Shown: positions 49,779 to 58,257 of the stretch, piece after piece
How the letters are laid out: the number at the start of each line of letters is the position of its first letter
Numbering within the stretch: position 1 is the first letter of the stretch
NCBI GenBank assembly: GCA_963843085.1
Contig: CAWJJG010000011.1
Span: 682,001 to 746,000, forward strand
From: DASUPK01 sp963843085
GTDB lineage: Bacteria; Actinomycetota; Thermoleophilia; Solirubrobacterales; 70-9
Direction of reading: 5' to 3'
DNA length: 64,000 nt
Program-made: the position numbers and the translations under genes
The notes under the pieces: generated by a model
Told to the model about the DNA's origin: nothing
The model's database searches: none
Seen by the model: only the letters and a program-made list of their open reading frames with translations

Positions 49779-50807
49779 TCAGGCGCCGGTGATGACCACT
49801 TTGACCACGTCGGCGGGATTCTCCATCGCGTAGGCAAGTGCCTCAGGTGCCTTGCCCAGGGGGAAACGCCGGCTGATCAGGGGCTCGAGCAGGCTCTCAT
49901 TGGACTCCGCGAAGCGGACGGCCTCGGCGAACTCCTCGGGCCCACAACAGCTCACGCCGAGCAGATCGATCTCCTTCTCGGTGAAGGCCCCGATCCGCAG
50001 CGGAACCTCCTCCCCCGACATGCCGACCACCACGACCCTGCCCGCGGAGGCCACCATGTCAACGGCTGCGCGAATTGGATCCGGGGCTCCAGTCGCATCG
50101 ATGACCAAAGGCGGGCCCTCGCCCCCGGACCAGGCCCGGCAGGCCTCGACGACCTGGTCGCGCTCCTCCCAGAGCAGCCCCTCGGCGCCGGTCGCGGTTC
50201 CGAGCCCCAGGCGAGCGCCGATCCGGTCCACCAGCAACGTGGATGCGCCGCGCTCGCGCGCCAGCAGGTGCACCGCCTGTCCGATCGGGCCCGCTCCGAG
50301 CACCACGACCTTCTCGCACTCGCTGATCCCGGAGCGATTGATCGTCCGGACCCCGATCGAGACGGGCTCGGCGAGGGCCGCTATCTCGGGCTTCGCATCG
50401 ATCGGGAAGACCTGGGACTCCGGGACGAGCAGCTTCTCCTGGAGGCCGCCGTCGGTGTGGATGCCGACGAGGCTGAAGTTGTCGCAGACGTTGCCGCGGT
50501 CGACCGAGCATGCGTAGCAGCTGCCGCAGTTGCTGATCGGCAGGATCGCCACGCGGTCGCCGACCTCGGCGCGGCCCTCCGTCTCGGGGCCGACCTGCTC
50601 GACGATCCCGGTCACCTCGTGCCCCTGGATGCGCGGGAACGGCGAATCCTCGAAGATCTGGAGCTCGCCGGAGAAAAAATGGAAGTCGGAGCCGCAGATG
50701 CCGATCGCATCCGGATGCACGATCACCTCGCCGGGACCCGGCGGCGGTGGCTCGGGGATATCGATCACCGCCATATCCCCAACTCCCTGAGTCACCGCAG
50801 CGAGCAC
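49779..50807 (-). CDS. Zinc-dependent alcohol dehydrogenase (MDR family)
   Basis: A 342-residue medium-chain dehydrogenase. It has the catalytic-zinc segment IGICGSDFHFFSG and QGHEVTGIVEQVG, the structural-zinc cysteines NCGSCYACSVDRGNVC (about 92-107), and the Rossmann motif VVVLGAGPIGQAVHLLA (about 168). It is of the sorbitol/threonine dehydrogenase type; in this context it may oxidise a polyol, a hydroxyacid or an aryl alcohol. GTG start; the gene lies 44 bases after the SDR gene. Confidence 0.85.
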   Translation of the reverse strand: MLAAVTQGVGDMAVIDIPEPPPPGPGEVIVHPDAIGICGSDFHFFSGELQIFEDSPFPRIQGHEVTGIVEQVGPETEGRAEVGDRVAILPISNCGSCYACSVDRGNVCDNFSLVGIHTDGGLQEKLLVPESQVFPIDAKPEIAALAEPVSIGVRTINRSGISECEKVVVLGAGPIGQAVHLLARERGASTLLVDRIGARLGLGTATGAEGLLWEERDQVVEACRAWSGGEGPPLVIDATGAPDPIRAAVDMVASAGRVVVVGMSGEEVPLRIGAFTEKEIDLLGVSCCGPEEFAEAVRFAESNESLLEPLISRRFPLGKAPEALAYAMENPADVVKVVITGA

Positions 50808-50851
50808 GGCAACAACCTAGAGGATTTGGTCAGTCAGAAGGCGACGTTTCG

Positions 50852-51673
50852 CTAGCCGAGGCTGATCTCGTCCCGGAACGAGGACGGCATCGCCCCGCCG
50901 TCGATCAGGACCACGGCCCCGGTGACGAAGCTCGCCGCCGGCGAACCCAGCATCAAGACCAGTCCCTTGAGCTCGTCGGTCTCGGCCATCCGGCCGAGCG
51001 GGATCAGGTCGGCCCAGATTCCCTCGATCCGCTCGTTCGGGAGCTCGCCGCTGCCGATGCGCGTGCGGAACGGGCCGGGCGCGATTGCGTTGACATTGAC
51101 GCCGTGCGGCGCAAGCTCGACGGCCGCCTGCTTGACGACGTGGATGACGGCCGCCTTCGTCGCCGCGTAGGAGTAGCCGACCAGCGGCTCCACCTTCAGT
51201 CCGGCGTTCGAGGCGGTGACCACGATCTTCCCGGCGCCCTGACTCTTCATCACCTCCGCCGCCGCGCCCATCGTGAAGACGACCCCGTTCAGGTTGACGC
51301 CGACCACCCTCTCCCAGGTCCCCGGCTCGATCGCCGCGATCCCACCCTTCGGGTCCGTGATTCCTGGTTCGAGCGAGATCCCGGCGTTGGCGTAGACGAC
51401 GTCGATCCCGCCCTGCTCGGCGACGACGTCGTCGATCAGAGCCTGCACCTGCTCGCGGTCGGAGACATCCACCTGGAAGGAGCGGACCTGACCGCCGGCG
51501 TCGGCGAGCCGCGCCGTCTCGGCCTCGAGCCGATTCGGATCCAGATCCGCGAGGGTGACCCGGGCGCCGGCGTCCGCCATCACCTCGGCCATCGCCATGC
51601 CGAGCCCGCTGGCGGCCCCGGTGACCACCACGCGCGCGCCGCGAACGTCGAAGAGCTCCTCGATCGCAGTCAT
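50852..51673 (-). CDS. Short-chain dehydrogenase/reductase (SDR)
   Basis: A classical SDR of 273 residues. It has the cofactor motif VVVTGAASGLGMAMAEVM (about 15), the D-rich DVSDREQV, VYANAGISLEPG, and the catalytic YSYAATKAAVIH with Tyr and Lys (about 169-173). The substrate is unknown. It lies between pobA and the alcohol dehydrogenase. ATG at 51673 overlaps the pobA TGA by one base; a GTG one codon upstream is also possible. Confidence 0.86.
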   Translation of the reverse strand: MTAIEELFDVRGARVVVTGAASGLGMAMAEVMADAGARVTLADLDPNRLEAETARLADAGGQVRSFQVDVSDREQVQALIDDVVAEQGGIDVVYANAGISLEPGITDPKGGIAAIEPGTWERVVGVNLNGVVFTMGAAAEVMKSQGAGKIVVTASNAGLKVEPLVGYSYAATKAAVIHVVKQAAVELAPHGVNVNAIAPGPFRTRIGSGELPNERIEGIWADLIPLGRMAETDELKGLVLMLGSPAASFVTGAVVLIDGGAMPSSFRDEISLG

Positions 51674-52860
51674 CACCAGACCCGGCGCAGTCCGACGTAG
51701 TTCTCCGCCAGCGTCGCCGCAGCGGCCCGTGACGAGCAGACGTACTCGAGCTGCGCCCGCCTCAGGCCGCGCATGAAGCCGTCGTCATCAGGGAAGCGGT
51801 GCAGCATCGAGGTCATCCACCAGCTGAAGTGCTGGACCCGCCAGACCCGGCGCAGGCAGGCATCCGAGTAGGCCTCGAGCTTCGAGTCGTCGCCGCCCTT
51901 CAGATAGGCGGCCAGAGCCTCGCCGAGCACTTGCACGTCCGCCACCGCCAGGTTCAGCCCCTTGGCGCCGGTGGCCGGGACGATGTGGACCGCGTCCCCA
52001 GCGAGATAGAGCCGCCCGTACTGCATCGGCTGCGCGACGAAGCTGCGCAGCGGCGCGATCGCCTTCTCGACCACCGGCCCCTCCTGCAGGGTCCAGCCGT
52101 CGTCGCGCGCCAGCCGGAGGTGAAGCTCCTCCCAGATCCGCTCGTCGGGCCACTGCTCGATCGAGTCCTCGGGGTCGCACTGGACGTAGAGCCGGCTGAG
52201 CTCGGGCGAGCGCAGGCTGTGAAGAGCGAAGCCGCGCTCGTGGGGCGCGTAGATCAGCTCCTCAGTCGAGGGGGCGACCTCAGCCAGGATCCCGAGCCAC
52301 GCGAACGGATAGACGAGCTCGTTGAAGCTCAGCACGCCGTCCGGGACCGATGGGCGGCTGATGCCGTGGAATCCGTCGCAGCCCGCGATCGCGTCGCAGC
52401 GCAGCTCGTTCTGCTCTCCCTCGTGCGTGAACCGGATGCTCGGCTCCTCGGTATCGATTCCGTGCAGCGTGACGTCGTCGACCTCGAAGAGCAGCGGCGC
52501 GTCCGAGTCAAGCCGGGCTGCGATCAGGTCCTTGACCACCTCCTGCTGGCCGTAGACGGTGATCGCCCGGCCCTCGGCCAGCTCCTCGAACGCGATCCGG
52601 TGACCCTGGCCGTCGAAGCGCAGCTCGATCCCGTGGTGCACGAGACCCTCTCGGTGGAGGCGGTCGGCGAGCCCGATCTCGGTGAGCAGGTCGACCGTGC
52701 CCTGCTCGAGGACGCCGGCCCGGACCCGCTTCTCGACGTACTCGCGACTGCGATCCTCGAGAACCACGGACTCGATCCCCTCGCGCTGGAGCAGGTGGGA
52801 GAGAACCAACCCCGCAGGGCCGGCTCCCACGATCCCGACCTGGGTTCGAGACTCGATCAT
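51673..52860 (-). CDS. pobA: 4-hydroxybenzoate 3-monooxygenase
   Basis: A flavoprotein hydroxylase of 395 residues that turns 4-hydroxybenzoate into protocatechuate with NAD(P)H and O2. It has the FAD motif VGIVGAGPAGLVLSHLL, the RVRAGVLEQGTVDLL segment (about 45-59) typical of PobA, the DG motif region AGCDGFHGISR (about 160), and the second FAD motif LYLAGDAVHIVPATGAKGLNLA (about 283). It feeds PcaGH encoded further along the same run. The start directly follows the MFS gene stop. Confidence 0.93.
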   Translation of the reverse strand: MIESRTQVGIVGAGPAGLVLSHLLQREGIESVVLEDRSREYVEKRVRAGVLEQGTVDLLTEIGLADRLHREGLVHHGIELRFDGQGHRIAFEELAEGRAITVYGQQEVVKDLIAARLDSDAPLLFEVDDVTLHGIDTEEPSIRFTHEGEQNELRCDAIAGCDGFHGISRPSVPDGVLSFNELVYPFAWLGILAEVAPSTEELIYAPHERGFALHSLRSPELSRLYVQCDPEDSIEQWPDERIWEELHLRLARDDGWTLQEGPVVEKAIAPLRSFVAQPMQYGRLYLAGDAVHIVPATGAKGLNLAVADVQVLGEALAAYLKGGDDSKLEAYSDACLRRVWRVQHFSWWMTSMLHRFPDDDGFMRGLRRAQLEYVCSSRAAAATLAENYVGLRRVW

Positions 52861-54045
52861 CTAGCTCGCCCGAACCCTAGATGACGGGTTTCCGATCCCG
52901 CCGCCGCCGGCGGCCTGCTCGAACCGCCGGGTCAGGGCGATGGTGGCCGCGGCCGCCAGAGCGAGCCCGGCACAGAGGGACCAGGCCGCCGCGAAGTGAT
53001 GGTGCTCGGCAAGCAGACCCACCAGCAGAGGGCCGCCCGCCGCCCCGGCGAAGAGACCCGACATCATCACTCCGACCGCCCATGCCGGAGCATCCGGGCG
53101 GCGAAAGACCACCGCGAGGGTCAACGTGCCCGGCCACGACCAGCCGATGCTGCCGACCACCAGGGCCGCCAGGACGATCACCGCGGGTTCACCCGCGATC
53201 AGGAGTAGATAGCCCGCGGCGCTGCCGGCCAGAACCCATGCGGTGATGCGCAGCGGGTCGCCGCTCGAGCGGTCGGCGATCACTCCGAGGCCGACCCGGC
53301 TGATCGTCGCGGTCAGGCTGACCGCTCCCAGCAGCAACCCGGCCGCACCTTCGCCGATTCCCCGGTCGACCGAGTAGGTCACCAGGAAGGCGATGAAGCC
53401 GACGCCCGCCGCGCTCGCCAGGGCTGCCGCGACGGCCAGGGCGCGGATGGACGTGAGGTGATGCGGCGCGGAATCGGGCTGGGCGTGAAGCCGGGGTGCT
53501 TCCTCCGGGCCGGGCGCGGGGGCGAGTGCGATCGCGAACATTGCGAGCGCGGCCGCTGCGACATACGCCCACCGCCAACCGAAGGGAATCGCCACCGCGG
53601 GCAGCGCCACTCCGGCGAGCAGAGCTCCGATCGAGGCGCCTGATTGCTGTGCCCCGAACGCCAGGCCGTGCCGGCCGGTGTCCACGGTGCGTCGCAGCAG
53701 CGCGCTCACCGCCGGGCCGCCGACTGCGTTGCCGAGGCCCGCCACGAGCAGGATCGCGATCAGCGCCGGTGCGGAGTCAGCCAGCGCCGCTATCGCCAGA
53801 CAGGAGGCCGCGGTGAGCGCCGCGCCCAGCTGCATGCCTCGCCTGGCTCCGATCCTCTCCACCAGGTGCCCGAACGGAGTCGAGCTCACCGTACAGGTCA
53901 GGTAGAACGTCGCCACCGCAAGGCCGAGGACCGAGTCGCCGAAGGAGAAGTCGTGGCGAATCCTGGGGGCGAGGCTGGCGGTGAGAAACCCGGGGAGCAC
54001 GCCGGCGACGATCAATGCCGTCCCGGTGACGATCGGTCTACGCAC
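52861..54045 (-). CDS. MFS transporter
   Basis: A 394-residue major-facilitator protein with about 12 membrane segments and the loop 2-3 motif GHLVERIGARRGMQLG (about 59-74). It has repeated GA-rich helices and a short His-containing central loop. Placed directly before pobA, it is a good candidate for 4-hydroxybenzoate or another aromatic acid. Its GTG start overlaps the GcvT-like gene stop. Confidence 0.83.
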   Translation of the reverse strand: MRRPIVTGTALIVAGVLPGFLTASLAPRIRHDFSFGDSVLGLAVATFYLTCTVSSTPFGHLVERIGARRGMQLGAALTAASCLAIAALADSAPALIAILLVAGLGNAVGGPAVSALLRRTVDTGRHGLAFGAQQSGASIGALLAGVALPAVAIPFGWRWAYVAAAALAMFAIALAPAPGPEEAPRLHAQPDSAPHHLTSIRALAVAAALASAAGVGFIAFLVTYSVDRGIGEGAAGLLLGAVSLTATISRVGLGVIADRSSGDPLRITAWVLAGSAAGYLLLIAGEPAVIVLAALVVGSIGWSWPGTLTLAVVFRRPDAPAWAVGVMMSGLFAGAAGGPLLVGLLAEHHHFAAAWSLCAGLALAAAATIALTRRFEQAAGGGGIGNPSSRVRAS

Positions 54046-54694
54046 CTGCCGCTGCGTGCAGATGCTCCAGCGCGTCCGCCCCTACGTATGCCAGCCCGAG
54101 CGGCGAGCCGGCCTCCGTGAGGGCATGCCAGAGCGCGCCCGCCTCCGAGGCGGAGGCCACCAGCAACCACTGCTTCTCGTACTGATGCACAACGAGCGTC
54201 GGGACCCCGCCCACCGACTCAAGCCGCATGCTGCCGGGGGCGCACGGGGCGGCCCCGGCCGCGGTCAGGACCTGGCGCGCATACGGCCCGGTCAGGCAGA
54301 GGGCTGCGCGATCGGAGGTCACGTCATCGATCCGCGTTTGCGCGTGGGCCCTCTCCTCGAGCTCCGCGCGCACCCGAGCGGCCTTGCCCGGTGATGCGAG
54401 GACGAGCAAGAGCTCCGTCGAGACCACGCACCACCACGCATCGGCCGCCTCCATGGCACGCCCCGGACGCAGCTCCCTGCCCGAGGGATAGAACTCGGCG
54501 ATCGTGGGGGCGACGTCGCGCACCTCGAACTTGCTGATGCTCGAGACGTCGGCGAGGCCCGCCGTGGCACGGCTGACGGCTATCTCGGCGGCGAGCGAAC
54601 CGAAGTCGGCCGCCACCACCCAACCCTCGCGCTCAGTCATGTGGGCGCCCGAGCGCTTCAGCACCTCGTCGAGGGGACTCAGCAGCGAGCCCAT
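54038..54694 (-). CDS. Short GcvT-fold (sarcosine oxidase gamma/aminomethyltransferase-like) protein
   Basis: A 218-residue protein with the folate-binding GcvT fold in short form. It has IAVSRATAGLADVSSISKFEVRD (about 37-60), equivalent to the GcvT strand with the conserved Asp-Ser pair, and CLTGPYARQVL (about 135). The length matches SoxG rather than full GcvT or the LigM/DesA O-demethylases (about 470 residues). Its start overlaps the stop of a MetE-like methyltransferase gene (TGATG), so the two are coupled. A role in moving a methyl or formaldehyde-level carbon to or from tetrahydrofolate is plausible; no sarcosine oxidase subunits are near. Confidence 0.7.
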   Translation of the reverse strand: MGSLLSPLDEVLKRSGAHMTEREGWVVAADFGSLAAEIAVSRATAGLADVSSISKFEVRDVAPTIAEFYPSGRELRPGRAMEAADAWWCVVSTELLLVLASPGKAARVRAELEERAHAQTRIDDVTSDRAALCLTGPYARQVLTAAGAAPCAPGSMRLESVGGVPTLVVHQYEKQWLLVASASEAGALWHALTEAGSPLGLAYVGADALEHLHAAAGA

Positions 54695-55794
54695 CAGGCC
54701 CAGACCTCGTGGGCGACCCTGCCGAGCAGCTCGAGCTTCGCCTTCTGATCGTCGAAGGTGACGAGGTTCCCCGGCAGCGTGGAGGCGAAGCCGCACTGGG
54801 GGCTGAGCGCCAGTCGCTCCAGCGGGATGTACTCCGAGGCCTCATTGATCCGTTGCTTGAGCTGGTCGGCGTCCTCGAGCTCGGGCTCCTTGGTGGTGAT
54901 CAGGCCGAGCACGACGCTCTTGCCCTCGGGCACGAATCGCAGCGGCTCGAAGGTTCCCGCCCTGGGCGAGTCGTACTCGGCGAAGATCCGGTCGCATTCG
55001 AGGGTGGTGAAGAGCTGTTCGGCGATCGCGTCGTAGCCGCCCTCGACCGACCACATCGAGCGGTGGTTGCCGCGGCAGAGATGCACGGCCCAGGTGACGT
55101 CGGGGAACGCCCTGATCAGCTGGTTGTCTCGCTCGATCATCTGCCCGAGCCAGGTCTCGGTATCGAGGCCGAGGTTGCGCAGGTTCTCCTGGCCTTCCTC
55201 GCTGACCAGGTGGGTGTAGCGAGGGGAATCGAGCTGGAAGTAGTCGCATCCGGCCTCGACGCACTCGCCGACGATCTGCTTCATCAGCTCGATCACCTCG
55301 TCCATGTAGGCCTCGCGATCCGGGTAGACCTTGTCCGAGTAACCGGGGACCCAGAGGACGCTGGCGTAGGTCATCCCCGCGAGGGTTGCCTTCGCCGGGC
55401 GGTCGGAGTTCGCGCTGACGAACTCGTATTCCTCGAGCGGAAGGTTGTGGCGGATGCCGAGCTTCTCGGTGACCGCGGGGAGCTTCGGCGGTGCGCCCTC
55501 GGGCTTGTCGGCCGAGCCGTGGAACATCACGGGCGCCGGAACCTCGGGGTTGTATCCGGAGAGGCTGTCGGTGAGCGGGTCGAACCAGAACCGGCGCCGG
55601 ACCTCGCCGTCGGTGAGCACCTCTATGCCGGCCTCCTCCTGAAGAGCGATGTTGTCCTTGCCCTCCTTCTCCTGGAGCGCCTCCAGCTCCGACTTGTCGA
55701 TCTCGCCTCGCTCGTCGCGCTCCATCGCCTGCTTGAGCTCGTCGTGCCGCAGCAGGCTCCCAACGACCTCGCAATGAAATCCGTTGCTCGACAT
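54694..55794 (-). CDS. MetE C-terminal-domain-like zinc methyltransferase (YxjG/YxjH-like)
   Basis: A single-barrel protein of 366 residues related to the catalytic half of MetE. EVVGSLLRHDELKQA opens it and EVLTDGEVRRRFWFDPLTDS follows. The full zinc set is kept: H238 and C240 in AVHLCRGN, E273 in FAEYDSPRAG, C334 in ALSPQCGFAS. It lacks the N-terminal barrel that holds the folate tail in MetE, so the methyl donor may be another protein or compound. It heads the aromatic operon 26 bases after the GntR gene and is coupled to a GcvT-like gene, which suggests methyl transfer linked to aromatic breakdown. Confidence 0.8.
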   Translation of the reverse strand: MSSNGFHCEVVGSLLRHDELKQAMERDERGEIDKSELEALQEKEGKDNIALQEEAGIEVLTDGEVRRRFWFDPLTDSLSGYNPEVPAPVMFHGSADKPEGAPPKLPAVTEKLGIRHNLPLEEYEFVSANSDRPAKATLAGMTYASVLWVPGYSDKVYPDREAYMDEVIELMKQIVGECVEAGCDYFQLDSPRYTHLVSEEGQENLRNLGLDTETWLGQMIERDNQLIRAFPDVTWAVHLCRGNHRSMWSVEGGYDAIAEQLFTTLECDRIFAEYDSPRAGTFEPLRFVPEGKSVVLGLITTKEPELEDADQLKQRINEASEYIPLERLALSPQCGFASTLPGNLVTFDDQKAKLELLGRVAHEVWA

Positions 55795-55820
55795 CTGCGC
55801 TCTCCTCTCTTCCCTCTGCC

Positions 55821-56603
55821 TCAGGTCTTCGCGCGGTCCGCCAGGTTGATCAGCGACGCGCCCGGGATCCGCTCCAGCACGTCACGGTTGTCCAACACGA
55901 TCTCCAGGTTCCGGAGCGCGACCCGCGCGTGCTCGCGCGCGAGCGCCTCGGCGCGGACGGCCTCCCGCCCCTCGATCGCCTCGATCAGGCCTCGGTGGTG
56001 CTCCTGCGCGATCACGAGGATCTCGCGGGACTCCGGGAGCTGGGCCTGCCCCTGCACCAGGGCGCTCGGCGACGCGAACGGGAGGGCGACGATCCCCTCC
56101 AGCGCGCGCTCCAACACCGGGCTCGCGGCCGCGTCGATCAGCAGCGCGTGAAAGGCCCGGTTGCGCTCCACGTACTGCCAGAAAGAGTCGACGTCCGAGC
56201 GATGGACCAGAGGGTCCATCTCGGCGCTGAGCTCACGCATCCGCTCGAGCTTCTCCGGTGCGACTCCGCGCTCGGCGGCGAACCTCGCCGCGGTCCCCTC
56301 GAGCACACCGCGAAGCTCGATCGCGTCGTGAATCTCGTCCATGGTGAACTCGCGCACCGCGTAGCCGCCGCCGTCGAGGTTCTCCAGGAGGCCCTCGTGC
56401 TCGAGGGTCGACAGGGCCAGCCGCAGCGGCGTCCGCGAGACGCCCAGCCGCTCGACCAGCGGCAGCTCGGACATCCGGGTCCCGGGCGGAAACTCGCCGC
56501 TGAGCAGCAGCTCTCGCAGGCTGAGGAGAGCCTTCACCCCCTGTGAAGCGCCAACCGCGGCGGGCTCAGTCATGCCGTCGTTGTATGCAGGATCTCCGTT
56601 CAT
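55821..56603 (-). CDS. GntR/FadR-family (FCD) transcriptional regulator
   Basis: Up to 260 residues. The winged helix reads SELPLVERLGVSRTPLRLALSTLE (about 44-67). The FCD domain has possible metal residues in ERNRAFHALLIDAA, EHHRGLIEAIEG and REHARVALRN. It is the first gene of the long minus-strand run and is divergent from an aldehyde dehydrogenase. Two TTGTATACAA-like sites in and before its start suggest self-regulation and control of both directions. The start is ATG at 56603 or at 56573; one operator lies between these, which favours 56573. Confidence 0.86.
   Translation of the reverse strand: MNGDPAYNDGMTEPAAVGASQGVKALLSLRELLLSGEFPPGTRMSELPLVERLGVSRTPLRLALSTLEHEGLLENLDGGGYAVREFTMDEIHDAIELRGVLEGTAARFAAERGVAPEKLERMRELSAEMDPLVHRSDVDSFWQYVERNRAFHALLIDAAASPVLERALEGIVALPFASPSALVQGQAQLPESREILVIAQEHHRGLIEAIEGREAVRAEALAREHARVALRNLEIVLDNRDVLERIPGASLINLADRAKT
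56581..56590. promoter_or_regulatory. Candidate GntR operator 1
   Basis: TTGTATGCAG matches the palindrome TTGTATACAA in eight of ten positions. It lies at the start of the GntR gene, 74 bases from operator 2. Confidence 0.45.
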
Positions 56604-56654
56604 GCCCGATCAGCGCGAAAGTTCCCGCCTCAAACTGCGTCCCTTCCTCTCCTG

Positions 56655-56664
56655 TTGCATACAG
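56655..56664. promoter_or_regulatory. Candidate GntR operator 2
   Basis: TTGCATACAG matches TTGTATACAA in eight of ten positions. Its first six bases could serve as the -35 box of the aldehyde dehydrogenase promoter (a GATACA lies at 56681), so a bound repressor would block that promoter. Confidence 0.45.
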
Positions 56665-56729
56665 ACTCGCAGTCCGGCAAGATACACCCCGCTGAGACCG
56701 GAGCGAGAGAGGCCAACCGAGGAGGAACG

Positions 56730-58217
56730 ATGGAAGTTGCAACCCAGTCAGGCCCAAGGACCGGATCCCTGATCACCGAGGACGTCCTCGACGGCAAGAT
56801 CTTCACCGGCGGCTGGCGGGAGACCAGCGAGCGGCTCGAAGTGCACAACCCCGCCACCGACGACCATCTCGCCTCGGTCGGAAGCGCCGGGCGAGACGAC
56901 GTGATGCGCGCCTCGAAGCTGGCGGCCGAAGCCCAGCCGGCCTGGGCCGCGACCCCCGGTCCCGAGCGAGCGGCGCTCCTCAATGCCGCCGCCGATGCGC
57001 TCGAGGGCGCGCGGGAGGAGTGCGAGTGGTGGCTCATCCACGAAGGCGGCGGGGTTCCCCAGAAGGCGGCGTTCGAGGTGGGCGAGGCCGAGAAGGAGCT
57101 GCGGGCCGCAGGCGCCCTGACCTCGGGGCCGATCGGCGAAGTGCTCCCCAACGAGCAGGGCCGCCTCAGCATGGCAAAGCGGCTGCCCGTCGGCGTGGTC
57201 GGTGTGATCGCGCCATGGAACTTCCCGATGATCCTCTCGATGCGCTCGGTCGCGCCGGCCCTCGCGCTCGGCAACACCGTCCTGCTCAAGTGCGATCCGC
57301 ACACCCCTGTCTCGGGCGGACTGGTCTTCGCCCGCGCGTTCGAGGAGGCCGGGATACCGGAGAACGTCTTCCAGGTGCTCCCCGGAGGCGTCGAGCCGGG
57401 CGAGGCGATCTGCGAGGCGCCCGAGGTGCGGATGGTCTCCTTCACCGGATCCACCCGCGCCGGTCGCGCCGTCGGCGCGCTCGCCGGCGGAAACCTGAAG
57501 CGGGTCGCGCTGGAACTCGGCGGCAAGAGCTCCTTCATCGTGCTCGACGACGCCGACATCGAGAAGGCGACGTCGTGTGGCGCGTTCGGGACCTTCTTCC
57601 ACCAGGGTCAGATCTGCATGGCTTCGGGACGGCACCTCGTGCACGAGTCGATCGCTGACGAGTACATCTCGAAGCTCGCGGAGCGCGGCGGGCGACTGCC
57701 GGTCGGGAACCCGGGCACGGAGGAGGTTGCCCTCGGGCCCATCATCAACCGCCGCCAGATCGATCGGGTCCAGGAGATCGTCGACGAAGCCGTCAGCGCC
57801 GGGGCCGAACTGAAGACCGGCGGCAAGGGCGACCCGCCCTACTTCCCGCCGACGGTGCTGGCCGAGGTCACCCGGGACATGCGCGCCTGGAACGAGGAGA
57901 TCTTCGGGCCGGTCGCCCCGGTGATGACCTTCTCCGACGAGGACGAGGCCGTGGCGATCGCCAACGACACGGAGTACGGGCTCTCGGGCGCCGTCTTCAC
58001 GAACTCCCACGAGCGGGGGCGCGAGGTGGCCGACCGGCTCGACACCGGGCTCGTGCACATCATGGACTCGACCGTCTACGACGACCCGATCGCCCCGTTC
58101 GGCGGCCGCGGCGCCTCGGGCAACGGGGGCCGCTTCGGCGGTCACTTCAGCGTCGAGGAGTTCACCGAGGTGCGCTGGATCACCGAGCAGCCGGAGCCCG
58201 CGAGCTACCCGTTCTAG
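56730..58217 (+). CDS. Aryl-aldehyde dehydrogenase (benzaldehyde dehydrogenase-like)
   Basis: A 495-residue dehydrogenase with GVIAPWNFPMILSMRSVAPAL (about 165), FTGSTRAGRAV, LELGGKSSFIVLDDADIEKA, the nucleophile C296 in GQICMASGRHLV, and EEIFGPVAPVM. The QICMASGRH wording is like benzaldehyde dehydrogenases (XylC/AreC type). GAGGAGG is well placed before ATG 56730; the frame is open further upstream. It begins a plus-strand operon with a MaoC-like protein and an amidohydrolase. Confidence 0.85.
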   Translation: MEVATQSGPRTGSLITEDVLDGKIFTGGWRETSERLEVHNPATDDHLASVGSAGRDDVMRASKLAAEAQPAWAATPGPERAALLNAAADALEGAREECEWWLIHEGGGVPQKAAFEVGEAEKELRAAGALTSGPIGEVLPNEQGRLSMAKRLPVGVVGVIAPWNFPMILSMRSVAPALALGNTVLLKCDPHTPVSGGLVFARAFEEAGIPENVFQVLPGGVEPGEAICEAPEVRMVSFTGSTRAGRAVGALAGGNLKRVALELGGKSSFIVLDDADIEKATSCGAFGTFFHQGQICMASGRHLVHESIADEYISKLAERGGRLPVGNPGTEEVALGPIINRRQIDRVQEIVDEAVSAGAELKTGGKGDPPYFPPTVLAEVTRDMRAWNEEIFGPVAPVMTFSDEDEAVAIANDTEYGLSGAVFTNSHERGREVADRLDTGLVHIMDSTVYDDPIAPFGGRGASGNGGRFGGHFSVEEFTEVRWITEQPEPASYPF

Positions 58218-58257
58218 GCTCCTGGCCACTGCCGAGTCCCCCCACATAAGGAGAGCC

